Positions 7,348 to 14,973 of a stretch of 23,902 nt of DNA are shown one piece after another. The position numbers and the translations under genes are program-made. Numbering within the stretch: position 1 is the first letter of the stretch; every line of letters starts with the position of its first letter. A model generated the notes under the pieces. The model was not told where the DNA came from, made no database searches, and was given only the letters and a program-made list of their open reading frames with translations. The stretch comes from CAZIVE01 sp964542435 (GTDB taxonomy: Bacteria > Bacteroidota > Bacteroidia > Bacteroidales > Tannerellaceae): positions 1 to 23,902 of the forward strand of contig CAZIVE010000039.1 of the NCBI GenBank assembly GCA_964542435.1, in the 5' to 3' direction.

Positions 7348-8469
7348 ATGAGTTTATCAACAAAGCTTATGCAATCAAGATTCATCATATTTCTTAGTAT
7401 GCTGGCTATTAGTCTGTCTTCGTGCATCCGAGACGAGCCTCTCAATCCCGAAGCGGACATCCTTACGTTTTCTCTTCCGGACAGTTTGGTCCTTAGCGAT
7501 CCCACATTCAACCGTAATACTATTTCGGTGACGGTGAGAAAAGATGTAGATCTCACGTCTGTCGTCCCGGTTATGAGCATTACGGATGGAGCCACGGTCG
7601 TTCCCGCGATCGGTACTCCTGTTAATTTGAACGATAATGTAACTTATACAGTCACTTCAGCCGACGGAAAACATCAGCGGGTCTATTCGGTTCAGATTAT
7701 TACGAAGAATATCTACAAGTATAGCTTTGAAAATTGGAAAGCGCTCTATGCTGGTTTCCCCTATCTGACGCCCGTCGAATATGATGATAAAGGCAATGAA
7801 CTGACTCCTTGGGACTCGAGCAACAAAGGTATTTCCATCTATATGCAGTACAAAACAGCTGAAGAATATCCTATTCATCCGAGCACGGATTGCGTGGAAG
7901 GCAGTTACGCTGCTGAGATGACCTCTTTCAAGGGACCTGGCAATATCCTCGGAATGGTGAATATTCCGCTTGTGGCTGGTTCTCTGTTCACAGGAGTACT
8001 GACGCCGCTCAATGCCTTGAAGGATCCTTTGCTAGCCACACAGTTCGGTCAGCCTGTCACAGAAAAACCGTTACGCATGACGGGATGGTATAAGTATTCT
8101 GCCGGAACCGGTAATTATTACAACAGCGACGGAACGATCCAGGCTGGTAAGAAGGATTCATGTTCTATCTTTGCCGTCTTCTATCGTACAGACGAAACCT
8201 TGAAAATGCTCGACGGAACGAATATAAAAACGCATCCGAACATTGTCGCTATTGCTATGTTGCCTGCAGCCAATCGTGCCGGTTCGAAAGATGGAAAATA
8301 TGAACACTTCGACATTCCTTTCGAATACAAGGAGGGCGTGACTGTGGACTTCAGCAAATACACCTATAAGATGACCATCGCGCTCAGCTCGAGTTATTAT
8401 GGAGATAAGTATGAAGGCCAGGAGGGAAGCCGGTTGCTGGTGGACGATCTTGAGATCGTGATGGAATAA
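7348..8469 (+). CDS. PCMD-domain lipoprotein
   Basis: A 373-residue predicted lipoprotein. The signal peptide ends in the lipobox LSSC (cysteine at 26), and the residues after it (C-I-R-D-E) resemble the surface-export signal of Bacteroidota lipoproteins. Residues about 35-120 look like an immunoglobulin-like module ending in the typical SADGKHQRVYSVQI strand. From about 125 onward (YSFENWKAL, then LRMTGWYKY and RLLVDDLEI) it matches the putative carbohydrate-metabolism domain (PCMD) found in many gut Bacteroidota surface proteins. A second ATG at 7369 also gives a plausible signal peptide; 7348 is kept because of its spacing to the candidate promoter. An outer-membrane barrel gene follows after 19 bases. 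Biochemical function is not known to me; glycan binding is the usual guess. Confidence 0.85.
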   Translation: MSLSTKLMQSRFIIFLSMLAISLSSCIRDEPLNPEADILTFSLPDSLVLSDPTFNRNTISVTVRKDVDLTSVVPVMSITDGATVVPAIGTPVNLNDNVTYTVTSADGKHQRVYSVQIITKNIYKYSFENWKALYAGFPYLTPVEYDDKGNELTPWDSSNKGISIYMQYKTAEEYPIHPSTDCVEGSYAAEMTSFKGPGNILGMVNIPLVAGSLFTGVLTPLNALKDPLLATQFGQPVTEKPLRMTGWYKYSAGTGNYYNSDGTIQAGKKDSCSIFAVFYRTDETLKMLDGTNIKTHPNIVAIAMLPAANRAGSKDGKYEHFDIPFEYKEGVTVDFSKYTYKMTIALSSSYYGDKYEGQEGSRLLVDDLEIVME

Positions 8470-8488
8470 AAAAAGAAAAACAGATCGA

Positions 8489-9253
8489 ATGAAAATACAA
8501 CATCATATTATAACTCTTCTAACGCTTACGTTCTGTCTTATCTGCTCGATGGAATATGTCTCGGCGCAGAACGATGGAGCAAGTTGGGAGAAAACTGTGT
8601 TTATGGGATATAATCTGGGCGGGACATCGCCTCTGCCTTTGCCGAGAGAGATTCGTAAAGTGAACTCATGGAATCCGGGATTTGGTGGGTCTTTGGCTTT
8701 CCACGTCACTCGATGGTTCAATAGTCGTTGGGGCGCCACTTCGGGACTTGCCATTGACGTCAAAAGTATGAACATCGATGCCGATGTGCTGTATATGCAG
8801 ACGCGGCTCGTCGTTGGTGAAGGCGATCAGACCGGAAGTTTCTCGGGCGTCTTTTCCGGTAAGAATACGACGAAAGTACGCAATGGCTATCTGGTGATTC
8901 CGGTGCTTGCCGCTTACCGTCCGGCTCCGGATTGGGTGGTTCGTTTCGGTGGATATTTCGCATCCACAAGAGATACAAAGTTTGAAGGCACAGCTTCGGA
9001 TGGATATATTCGCAACGGTGATTCCACAGGCGATCGTATCAACGTGGAGAAGGCGACGTTCGACTTCTCTGACAAAGAGCGTAAAGCAGATGCGGGTCTG
9101 ATGGCGTCGGCCGATTGGTTCTTTAGCAAGAATATGGCTGTCACGGGACAGCTTTCTTGGGGCCTTGTCCCATTATTCCCTTCAGATTTCAATGGCATCA
9201 CCTATAAGATGTATAACATTTACTTCCTGTTAGGCATCGCATACGACCTCTGA
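8489..9253 (+). CDS. Outer-membrane beta-barrel protein (PorT/OMP_b-brl_2-like)
   Basis: A 254-residue secreted protein with a clear signal peptide cleaved after YVSA (about residue 26). The mature part alternates polar and aromatic residues in short strands, for example GGSLAFHVTRWFNSRWGATSGLAI, YLVIPVLAAYRPAPDWVVRFGGYFAS and the final MYNIYFLLGIAYDL, which ends in an aromatic-containing strand as barrels do. The pattern fits the small eight-to-ten-strand barrels common in Bacteroidota. It is sandwiched between the PCMD lipoprotein and the UpxY-like gene in one probable operon, so it may be the membrane partner of the lipoprotein. No substrate can be inferred. Confidence 0.85.
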   Translation: MKIQHHIITLLTLTFCLICSMEYVSAQNDGASWEKTVFMGYNLGGTSPLPLPREIRKVNSWNPGFGGSLAFHVTRWFNSRWGATSGLAIDVKSMNIDADVLYMQTRLVVGEGDQTGSFSGVFSGKNTTKVRNGYLVIPVLAAYRPAPDWVVRFGGYFASTRDTKFEGTASDGYIRNGDSTGDRINVEKATFDFSDKERKADAGLMASADWFFSKNMAVTGQLSWGLVPLFPSDFNGITYKMYNIYFLLGIAYDL

Positions 9254-9266
9254 ATCCCCGCTTAAA

Positions 9267-9767
9267 ATGGCAGATTTGAAGAAATTAGAGAAAAACTGGT
9301 ACGCGATCTATACGTTGGCACGTATGGAACGGAAGGTTGAGGAGCGGCTTCTGGCGGATGGCTACGATGCATGGCTGCCTTTGCACCGAACTCCGAGGGT
9401 TTGGAGTGATCGCGTGAAGATTGTGGAAGTCCCTCTGTTCAACTCCTATCTGTTTGTCCGATGTGAGGAATATCAACTTTTGCCTATGCTCAAGACGAAA
9501 GGTGTGGTGCGTGCGGTCTATTATTTAGGCAAACCTGCCGTGGTTCGTCAGAAAGATATCGATGCTATTCATGAATTTCTGGAATTGGCTGCCGATCGTC
9601 CGTTGTGTACAGGCGAAGAGGTGGAAATTCTTACGGGAGCTATGAAGCACGTTTCGGGTAAAATCACTCGTTTAGAAAAGAAATATGTCCTTCTCTATCT
9701 CGAACAGCTCGGCGCCACGATCTGTGTGAACACGGAGGATGTGGCACGCGTAGGGCGGCTAAAGTAG
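9267..9767 (+). CDS. UpxY-family transcription antiterminator (NusG paralogue)
   Basis: A specialised NusG-like factor that rides RNA polymerase. In Bacteroides, UpxY proteins prevent premature termination in the capsule operons they head. The 166-residue product has the NusG N-terminal domain (KNWYAIYTLARMERKVEERL, then YDAWLPLHRTPRVWSDR and VEVPLFNSYLFVR). Its C-terminal KOW-type domain starts near 112 (GEEVEILTGAMKHVSGKITRL). It begins 13 bases after the barrel gene and appears to be the last gene of that operon. Unlike typical UpxY it does not precede a polysaccharide locus: the next gene is cobQ on the other strand, and the two stop regions overlap by nine bases. Its target transcript is therefore unclear. 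Confidence 0.88.
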   Translation: MADLKKLEKNWYAIYTLARMERKVEERLLADGYDAWLPLHRTPRVWSDRVKIVEVPLFNSYLFVRCEEYQLLPMLKTKGVVRAVYYLGKPAVVRQKDIDAIHEFLELAADRPLCTGEEVEILTGAMKHVSGKITRLEKKYVLLYLEQLGATICVNTEDVARVGRLK

Positions 9768-11249
9768 TGATTCGTAAATCTTCTGCATGTCGCAATGGGA
9801 GCGGACCAGTTCCGCTAATTTGTCGTATTGTTCCTCCTTAAACTTTGCATAGTCGAAGGGTGCCGTTTCTGCAGTACCATGATTTTTTGCCAGAAAATCG
9901 AGTACGGAAGAATTATCGAGAATACCGTGCATATAAGTTCCCCAGCAACGATCATTGACAAAGCATCCGTCCTCGCGATCATCTGTTAGACGGTTCAAAG
10001 GCTGGATCGTTCCATCCATGGCTGTCGTTGTGCCCATGTGGATTTCGTAACCTTTACAAGATGTGTCGTCTTTGCTGTCCGGAAGAAAATGGAAAGAGCT
10101 TTGCTGAGTAACCTTTGTCTTCCCGATGACTGTGTCAACGGGTAAAAGATTGAGCCCTAAAGCAGATTGCAGTCCGCCTTCCACACCTTGCGGATCCAGT
10201 ATGCGATGTCCCATCATTTGATAACCGCCGCAGATGCCGATGACCGTGTGTCCCTTGTGGGATGCATTGACGATAGCGTCAGCTACACCCGAAGCACGTA
10301 GGTTCTGTAGATCGGCGATCGTGTTTTTTGAACCGGGGACAATCACGATATCTGCCGCTTCCAGCTCTTCCGGATGGTTAGAATAATAAAGATTGAAACG
10401 CGGGTCGAGTTCCAATACGTCGAAGTCTGTGAAATTGGATAGATGATCTAGTAGTACGACTGCTACGTTGATGCTGCCGTCCCGTCGGATGTTTGTCTTG
10501 CGTTCCAGTTCGACAGAGTCCTCTTCTTCGACATGAATATCGTCAAACCATGGGATGATGCCCACTACCGGAATATGGATCAGCTCTTCCAACATCTTAC
10601 GACCTTCGTCGAACAGTGTGATATCTCCTCGAAATTTGTTGATGATAACGCCTTTAAGAGCCGCACGTTCCTCGGGACGAAGCAGCATGACCGTACCATA
10701 AACCGAAGCGAAGAGTCCGCCGCGATCGATGTCGGCAACGAGATAGACCGATGCACTCGCTGCAAGAGCCATACGCATATTGGTGATGTCCCGATCGCGT
10801 AGGTTGATTTCAGAGATACTGCCTGCGCCTTCCAGCACGATAGGGTTATATTGTTTGGAGAGACGGCTGAATGCCGATTGAACCTCTACGAAGAGCTGTT
10901 CGATGCGTCCGCCGCGTGAAAAGTAGTCGCGGGCAGAAATATTGCCGTCGGGATGTCCGTTGAGTACAACTTGTGAGGTGAGATTTCCAGAGGGTTTCAG
11001 CAGTACAGGATTCATATCAGACGTGGGTGCAATGCCGCAGGCTTCCGCTTGGACTGCCTGTGCACGGCCGATCTCACATCCGTCTGGTGTGGAATAGGAG
11101 TTGAGCGACATGTTCTGAGCCTTGAATGGAGCGGGGTGATAACCATCCTGTTTGAAGATCCTGCAGAATGCTGTGTTGATGACGCTCTTACCTGCGTCAG
11201 AACCCGTCCCTACCAGCATCATCGGACGTAGATGTCTGTTTTTTTCCAT
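9759..11249 (-). CDS. cobQ: Cobyric acid synthase
   Basis: ATP-dependent amidation of the b, d, e and g carboxylates of adenosyl-cobyrinic acid a,c-diamide, a late step of cobalamin synthesis, using glutamine. The 496-residue protein has the N-terminal P-loop LVGTGSDAGKS (about 12-22) and KAQNMSLNSY. In the C-terminal glutamine amidotransferase domain, the nucleophile sits in GICGGYQMMG (C340) and the partner histidine in WGTYMHGILDN (H441). The ATG at 11249 is preferred to 11288, because an exact -7 element (11269-11276) lies between them. No other cobalamin genes are in the window. It converges on the UpxY-like gene. Confidence 0.96.
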   Translation of the reverse strand: MEKNRHLRPMMLVGTGSDAGKSVINTAFCRIFKQDGYHPAPFKAQNMSLNSYSTPDGCEIGRAQAVQAEACGIAPTSDMNPVLLKPSGNLTSQVVLNGHPDGNISARDYFSRGGRIEQLFVEVQSAFSRLSKQYNPIVLEGAGSISEINLRDRDITNMRMALAASASVYLVADIDRGGLFASVYGTVMLLRPEERAALKGVIINKFRGDITLFDEGRKMLEELIHIPVVGIIPWFDDIHVEEEDSVELERKTNIRRDGSINVAVVLLDHLSNFTDFDVLELDPRFNLYYSNHPEELEAADIVIVPGSKNTIADLQNLRASGVADAIVNASHKGHTVIGICGGYQMMGHRILDPQGVEGGLQSALGLNLLPVDTVIGKTKVTQQSSFHFLPDSKDDTSCKGYEIHMGTTTAMDGTIQPLNRLTDDREDGCFVNDRCWGTYMHGILDNSSVLDFLAKNHGTAETAPFDYAKFKEEQYDKLAELVRSHCDMQKIYESLL

Positions 11250-11268
11250 GAGTTTGAAAGTATGCTCG

Positions 11269-11276
11269 CAAAGGTA
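11269..11276 (-). promoter_or_regulatory. Predicted -7 element of cobQ
   Basis: Reads TACCTTTG on the minus strand, an exact TAnnTTTG, 19 bases before the chosen ATG. No cobalamin riboswitch fits in the short leader this implies. Confidence 0.6.
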
Positions 11277-11297
11277 GAGAAATTGCATTCTTTGTGC

Positions 11298-11305
11298 TAT
11301 ATTTG
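11298..11305 (+). promoter_or_regulatory. Predicted -7 element of the tandem-lipoprotein operon
   Basis: TATATTTG, an exact TAnnTTTG, ending 21 bases before the ATG at 11327. It is divergent from the cobQ element 21 bases away, so the two promoters probably overlap in their upstream parts. Confidence 0.6.
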
Positions 11306-11326
11306 TGCGTCAAAAAACGAATCAGA

Positions 11327-12085
11327 ATGAAATTGTATTTGAGGATAGGGATGCTGCTGGTGATGCTGTCCGTTCTGTTCGTCTCCTGTACCAAGGAGAG
11401 CGATCCAACCTATGACGTCGGTCTGGTGCCGGCTGTCGTGACCAACTATATGAACGACACGACTCATATCATGGTGGCTTCCACCTCTTACGGAAAGCTT
11501 TATGCCACTACCTTCAGCAGCTATTCCGCAGGAAAATGCCTCCTCGTGGATTTCTCCTATCAGCCCAAGCAATATGGAAATAGCAAGGTCGGAGAGAATG
11601 GATATTACACAGTGAGCGTTGTAGGGACGACGGCTGTGGATCAATATACGGCGCTGTCTTCGTTGAGTGATACGACAAAGCTGTTATCCAACGAACTTCC
11701 AGTTGTTGCTCCCGTCTATTCCGGCTATGCGCATTATTTCACCTGTCTCGAAGGATTTCTCTTCTTTCCGTCAGTATATCTGACTACGCTCGCCCAAACT
11801 TCGTCCTGGCAACTCTCTTATAGTACGACTGCAAAGAATGAATCTGTGGGGAGTGTTTATAACTTCTACCTTCGTTCCAGTGCTTCTGCAGCTCCTGATT
11901 CTGCTGCCACTGACACGTTGCTGCTTGATGTGAATGCATTTAACATCAACGACTTTATCACAAAGGCAGGAATCACAGCCGATGAGTTTTATGCTCGCAT
12001 ACATTATGTTTATAGGATCAATGCCTCTGACAGTAGTGACTTTACATGGCGGGAAACCGATCCGATTCTGATCAAAAGGAGATAG
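11327..12085 (+). CDS. NigD-like lipoprotein (first of a tandem pair)
   Basis: A 252-residue predicted lipoprotein: short basic N-terminus, hydrophobic core, lipobox LFVSC, then T-K-E-S-D, which resembles a surface-export signal. It is clearly paralogous to the next gene. Shared landmarks are GKCLLVDF/GDCVMIDF, SSLSDTTKLLS/SSLTDTSKVLS, CLEGFLF/YLEGRLF, WQLSYS/FELSYD, and LDVNAFNINDFI/VDVKAFNVDQFI. The layout (an OB-like strand with a G-D-x-V-x-x-D-F turn, then a C-terminal beta domain) is reminiscent of NigD-like proteins of Bacteroidales, but I could not check this. I chose the ATG at 11327 because an upstream ATG-like start at 11294 would precede the -7 element. Function unknown. Confidence 0.8.
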   Translation: MKLYLRIGMLLVMLSVLFVSCTKESDPTYDVGLVPAVVTNYMNDTTHIMVASTSYGKLYATTFSSYSAGKCLLVDFSYQPKQYGNSKVGENGYYTVSVVGTTAVDQYTALSSLSDTTKLLSNELPVVAPVYSGYAHYFTCLEGFLFFPSVYLTTLAQTSSWQLSYSTTAKNESVGSVYNFYLRSSASAAPDSAATDTLLLDVNAFNINDFITKAGITADEFYARIHYVYRINASDSSDFTWRETDPILIKRR

Positions 12086-12094
12086 GAGGAAGTT

Positions 12095-12844
12095 ATGAGA
12101 CATTCATTATTGCTGCTCTTGACACTTTGTTCCCTGATCGGACTCTTCTCATGTATGAAGGATGAAGCAGGACTTGTCACGTATCATCGTATGGGCGTCG
12201 TGAAGGATACACCGGTCAAATGTATCTATACGGAAGATGATTCGGGACATGTACATATCATCACTTCGCCTGAGATTCTGAATGGAGAGGGACTGAAAGA
12301 GGGTGATTGTGTGATGATCGATTTTACTACGAACATGTCGAAGCAGGAGGGCGAGAATGTCTATCGAGCTGATATTATCCAATGCGACACGCTCAACGTC
12401 TGGCCGGTCTATTCTTCGCTGACGGATACTTCGAAGGTCCTCTCCGGCGAACATCTTTTTACCATTCAGGTTGGTTATACGCAATATCTTGAAGGACGTC
12501 TTTTCGTCACTACCAAACATTCCGTGCACCAGAAAGATGAAACGGACCATTTTGAGCTTTCTTACGATCCGCAATCCTCTGTATCAACCGAGACTGATGG
12601 AAGCCGCGTCTATACTCTTTTTCTTCGAATGACCCGCAAAGCTGGTGTGGGCGACTCCGCCTCTTGGGTAGATGTGAAGGCTTTCAATGTGGATCAGTTC
12701 ATTAATGATAAGGGTGCCGTAGAGCGTTCGTTGGGTAATTCCACCATGAAAATCCGTTTCCGTTATGCTCAGGCTTTCAATTCAGACACCACCTCTTGTG
12801 TCTGGAATTCATCGAATGTATTTACCTTACGTTTATCGCAATAG
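12095..12844 (+). CDS. NigD-like lipoprotein (second of a tandem pair)
   Basis: A 249-residue predicted lipoprotein with lipobox LFSC followed by M-K-D-E-A, a good match to the lysine-acidic-acidic surface-export signal described in Bacteroidota. It starts nine bases after its paralogue, behind a purine-rich GGAGGAAG that is unusually Shine-Dalgarno-like for this window, so coupled expression is likely. The body shares the paralogue's strand pattern throughout, but sequence identity looks low, suggesting an old duplication with diverged binding surfaces. NigD-like is the best family guess, from the KEGDCVMIDF turn and overall size. No catalytic residues are recognisable. Confidence 0.8.
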   Translation: MRHSLLLLLTLCSLIGLFSCMKDEAGLVTYHRMGVVKDTPVKCIYTEDDSGHVHIITSPEILNGEGLKEGDCVMIDFTTNMSKQEGENVYRADIIQCDTLNVWPVYSSLTDTSKVLSGEHLFTIQVGYTQYLEGRLFVTTKHSVHQKDETDHFELSYDPQSSVSTETDGSRVYTLFLRMTRKAGVGDSASWVDVKAFNVDQFINDKGAVERSLGNSTMKIRFRYAQAFNSDTTSCVWNSSNVFTLRLSQ

Positions 12845-12923
12845 AGACGTTTTTTCTTTTTCTTTCAGATCCTCCTTTGAGATTTTATCTGTGAATAAAA
12901 TGGGATAATATAACTATTATCGT

Positions 12924-12931
12924 TATTTTTG
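12924..12931 (+). promoter_or_regulatory. Predicted -7 element of the YIP1-smpB-Gate operon
   Basis: TATTTTTG, an exact TAnnTTTG, ending 20 bases before the ATG at 12952. Confidence 0.6.
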
Positions 12932-12951
12932 CTCCGCAAACTAAAAAAGAG

Positions 12952-13521
12952 ATGTACAAAGAGATCATCAAGTGGGTATTGGCCATTATTATGCAACCGG
13001 CCAAGTCATGGGAAATCCTTTCACACAAGGAAGAAAAAGGCGACGAGTTTCTGTCTCGCTTTGTCTATCCTTTGATCGGACTGGTCATTCTGGCAGCTTT
13101 CCTTGGTGTGATGTTTACCCGCAGAGAGTTTGATGTGGCATTGGCTCTCAAAGCAGCTATTCGTGCTCTTGTCTATTCCATTGGCGGTTTCTATATCTCT
13201 TCTTATCTGCTCAATGAAATTTGGCCTGGGGTATTCCATCGGGTGAAGGATATGAAGCTGTGGCAGCATTTCGTGGGTTATGCTTCGGTGCTGATGTATA
13301 CGCTCGACATTGTTCTGACCCTGCTTCCCGACTTCTTTTTCCTGCGTATCTTTGTCCTTTACACTTTCTATATCGTTTGGGAAGGTGCAGCGCCCTATAT
13401 GCAGGTTGAGGAAAATGATCGTATGAAATTTGTTATTATTACCACGATGGTCATTCTCGCTATTCCATATCTCATTGATAAAGCAATGACTATTTTGATT
13501 CCCGGACTCGCTGCCGTTTAA
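12952..13521 (+). CDS. YIP1-family inner-membrane protein
   Basis: A 189-residue membrane protein with about five hydrophobic spans. It starts with an amphipathic segment containing QPAKSWEIL, the motif at the start of many bacterial Yip1-domain proteins. Spans follow at about 38-55 (FVYPLIGLVILAAFLGVMF), 70-88, 107-124, 126-142 (FFFLRIFVLYTFYIVWEG) and 160-185. The small extracytoplasmic or cytoplasmic loops contain no recognisable catalytic motif. It is the first gene of a transcript with smpB 21 bases behind. The molecular role of bacterial Yip1 proteins is not established. Confidence 0.8.
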   Translation: MYKEIIKWVLAIIMQPAKSWEILSHKEEKGDEFLSRFVYPLIGLVILAAFLGVMFTRREFDVALALKAAIRALVYSIGGFYISSYLLNEIWPGVFHRVKDMKLWQHFVGYASVLMYTLDIVLTLLPDFFFLRIFVLYTFYIVWEGAAPYMQVEENDRMKFVIITTMVILAIPYLIDKAMTILIPGLAAV

Positions 13522-13542
13522 CAGCCCATTCCATACTGAAAG

Positions 13543-14004
13543 ATGAAAGAAAAAATCAGCAATAATGTTCTTATAAAAAATAAGAGGGCGACGTTCGATT
13601 ACGAACTGATCGAGACCTATGAGGCCGGCATCGTGCTCACCGGTACGGAGATCAAGTCCATACGCCTTGGCAAAGCCAGTCTGGTAGATACCTTCTGTAT
13701 TGTAGAAAGAGGAGAGATATGGGTGAAAAATATGTATGTCGCTGAATATTTCTATGGCACCTATAACAATCATTCCGCTCGTCGCGACCGCAAGCTCCTT
13801 CTCAATAAAAAGGAAATTAGGCATATCGACAGTTCCGTACGTACGCAAGGCGTGACGGTGGTGCCGACAAAACTTTTCATCAATGAGAAAGGTTTGGCCA
13901 AATTGGTTATTGCCATTGCTCGAGGCAAGAAGGAGTATGACAAACGCGATTCCATTCGTGAACGTGACGACAAACGAGAGATGGCTCGTGCCTTCCAAAA
14001 ATAA
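13543..14004 (+). CDS. smpB: SsrA-binding protein SmpB
   Basis: Binds tmRNA and delivers it to ribosomes stalled on broken messages (trans-translation). The 153-residue protein has the SmpB beta-barrel motifs NKRATFDYELIETYEAGIVL and GTEIKSIRLGKASLVD at the start. NNHSARRDRKLLLNKKEI lies in the middle, followed by TVVPTKLFINEKGLAKLVIAIARGKKEYDKR. The C-terminal basic tail (RDSIRERDDKREMARAFQK) enters the ribosomal A site. Full length. It lies 21 bases after the YIP1 gene and 15 before the Gate-domain gene, so it is the middle gene of an operon. The ssrA RNA itself is not in this window. Confidence 0.97.
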   Translation: MKEKISNNVLIKNKRATFDYELIETYEAGIVLTGTEIKSIRLGKASLVDTFCIVERGEIWVKNMYVAEYFYGTYNNHSARRDRKLLLNKKEIRHIDSSVRTQGVTVVPTKLFINEKGLAKLVIAIARGKKEYDKRDSIRERDDKREMARAFQK

Positions 14005-14019
14005 TCGATTCCTACAGAC

Positions 14020-14973
14020 ATGACTTCCTATGAAATAACGCATCGTTCGATTGACTGTGTGCAGAAAGCACTGCCTAAGGCAATGAAAACATGCATCTGG
14101 TTGTTCGAGATTATCCTGCCTGTGACTCTTTGTGTGCGTCTGTTGCAGTATTACGGCATTCTGGCACAGATCTCCATTTTTACGCAACCACTCTTTTCCT
14201 GGATGGGGCTGCCTGGAGAAAGTGCCATCATTTTCATAACAAGTATTTTCGGATCGCTCTATCCCGTCATTGCTATGATCACAACCATGCCGATGACGCT
14301 TCGGGCTGCCACTATCCTTGCATTGATGTGTCTTACATCGCACAATCTGATTGTGGAGTCGAAAGTGCAGGCCAAAACCGGTTCCACATTTTGGGGAATG
14401 TTGCTGCTTCGACTGTCGATGAGTTTTGTCATCGCTTTTTTTCTTAATCTCGTGATGCCGAAAGAGGGTTGGCCGATGATCGGAACGGCAGTGGCAACTG
14501 CAGGCACAGTGACTTTTTGGAGCATGCTTTCCGCTTGGCTTATCTCATCGTTGAAGCTTATTCTCCTCATTATCGTCATCGTCACTTCTCTGATGATTTT
14601 GCATTATATACTCGATGAGTTTAATCTGATGGATGGACTTTCGCGCATCTTCGCACCTCTCATGAGAGTGCTTGGCTTACCTCGCGATACGGCATTTCTA
14701 TGGCTCGTGGGCAATACTGTGGGATTGGCTTACGGAAGCGCCATCATGGTTGATCAGATCGACCGTAAGAAGCTTACCCTTCCCGAAGGTGATATTCTCA
14801 ATCATCATTTGGCCATCTGCCATTCACTTCTTGAGGATACGCTTCTTTTTGTAGCCATCGGTATTCCCGTCCTTTGGATCATCTGTACACGTCTCGTATT
14901 TTCAACGGTCATCGTTTGGCTCTATCGGGCTCGTAGGAAAATGGCAGGCGCTCCCAGTGTCAAACTTGGATAA
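14020..14973 (+). CDS. Nucleoside recognition (Gate) domain membrane protein
   Basis: A 317-residue inner-membrane protein with about eight hydrophobic spans, built from two related halves. The first half contains LPGESAIIFITSIFGSLYPVIAMI and MTLRAATILALMCLTSHNLIVES; the second contains FAPLMRVLGLPRDTAFLWLVGNTVGLAYGSAIM. These are typical of the Gate/nucleoside-recognition family, which also includes spore-maturation proteins SpmA/SpmB and part of FeoB. The LPRDTAFLW...GLAYG segment is well preserved. It may be a transporter or channel component, but no substrate is known for this type. It starts 15 bases after smpB and ends in a repeat array that contains a likely terminator. Confidence 0.85.
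   Translation: MTSYEITHRSIDCVQKALPKAMKTCIWLFEIILPVTLCVRLLQYYGILAQISIFTQPLFSWMGLPGESAIIFITSIFGSLYPVIAMITTMPMTLRAATILALMCLTSHNLIVESKVQAKTGSTFWGMLLLRLSMSFVIAFFLNLVMPKEGWPMIGTAVATAGTVTFWSMLSAWLISSLKLILLIIVIVTSLMILHYILDEFNLMDGLSRIFAPLMRVLGLPRDTAFLWLVGNTVGLAYGSAIMVDQIDRKKLTLPEGDILNHHLAICHSLLEDTLLFVAIGIPVLWIICTRLVFSTVIVWLYRARRKMAGAPSVKLG

Noticed and set aside
11294..11326. Upstream start for the first NigD-like lipoprotein
   Set aside because: It would begin before the predicted -7 element and add residues in front of a complete signal peptide.
13021..14343. 440-codon antisense frame across YIP1, smpB and the Gate gene
   Set aside because: It spans three real genes on the other strand, including the conserved smpB; the product is rich in histidine and asparagine with no domain.
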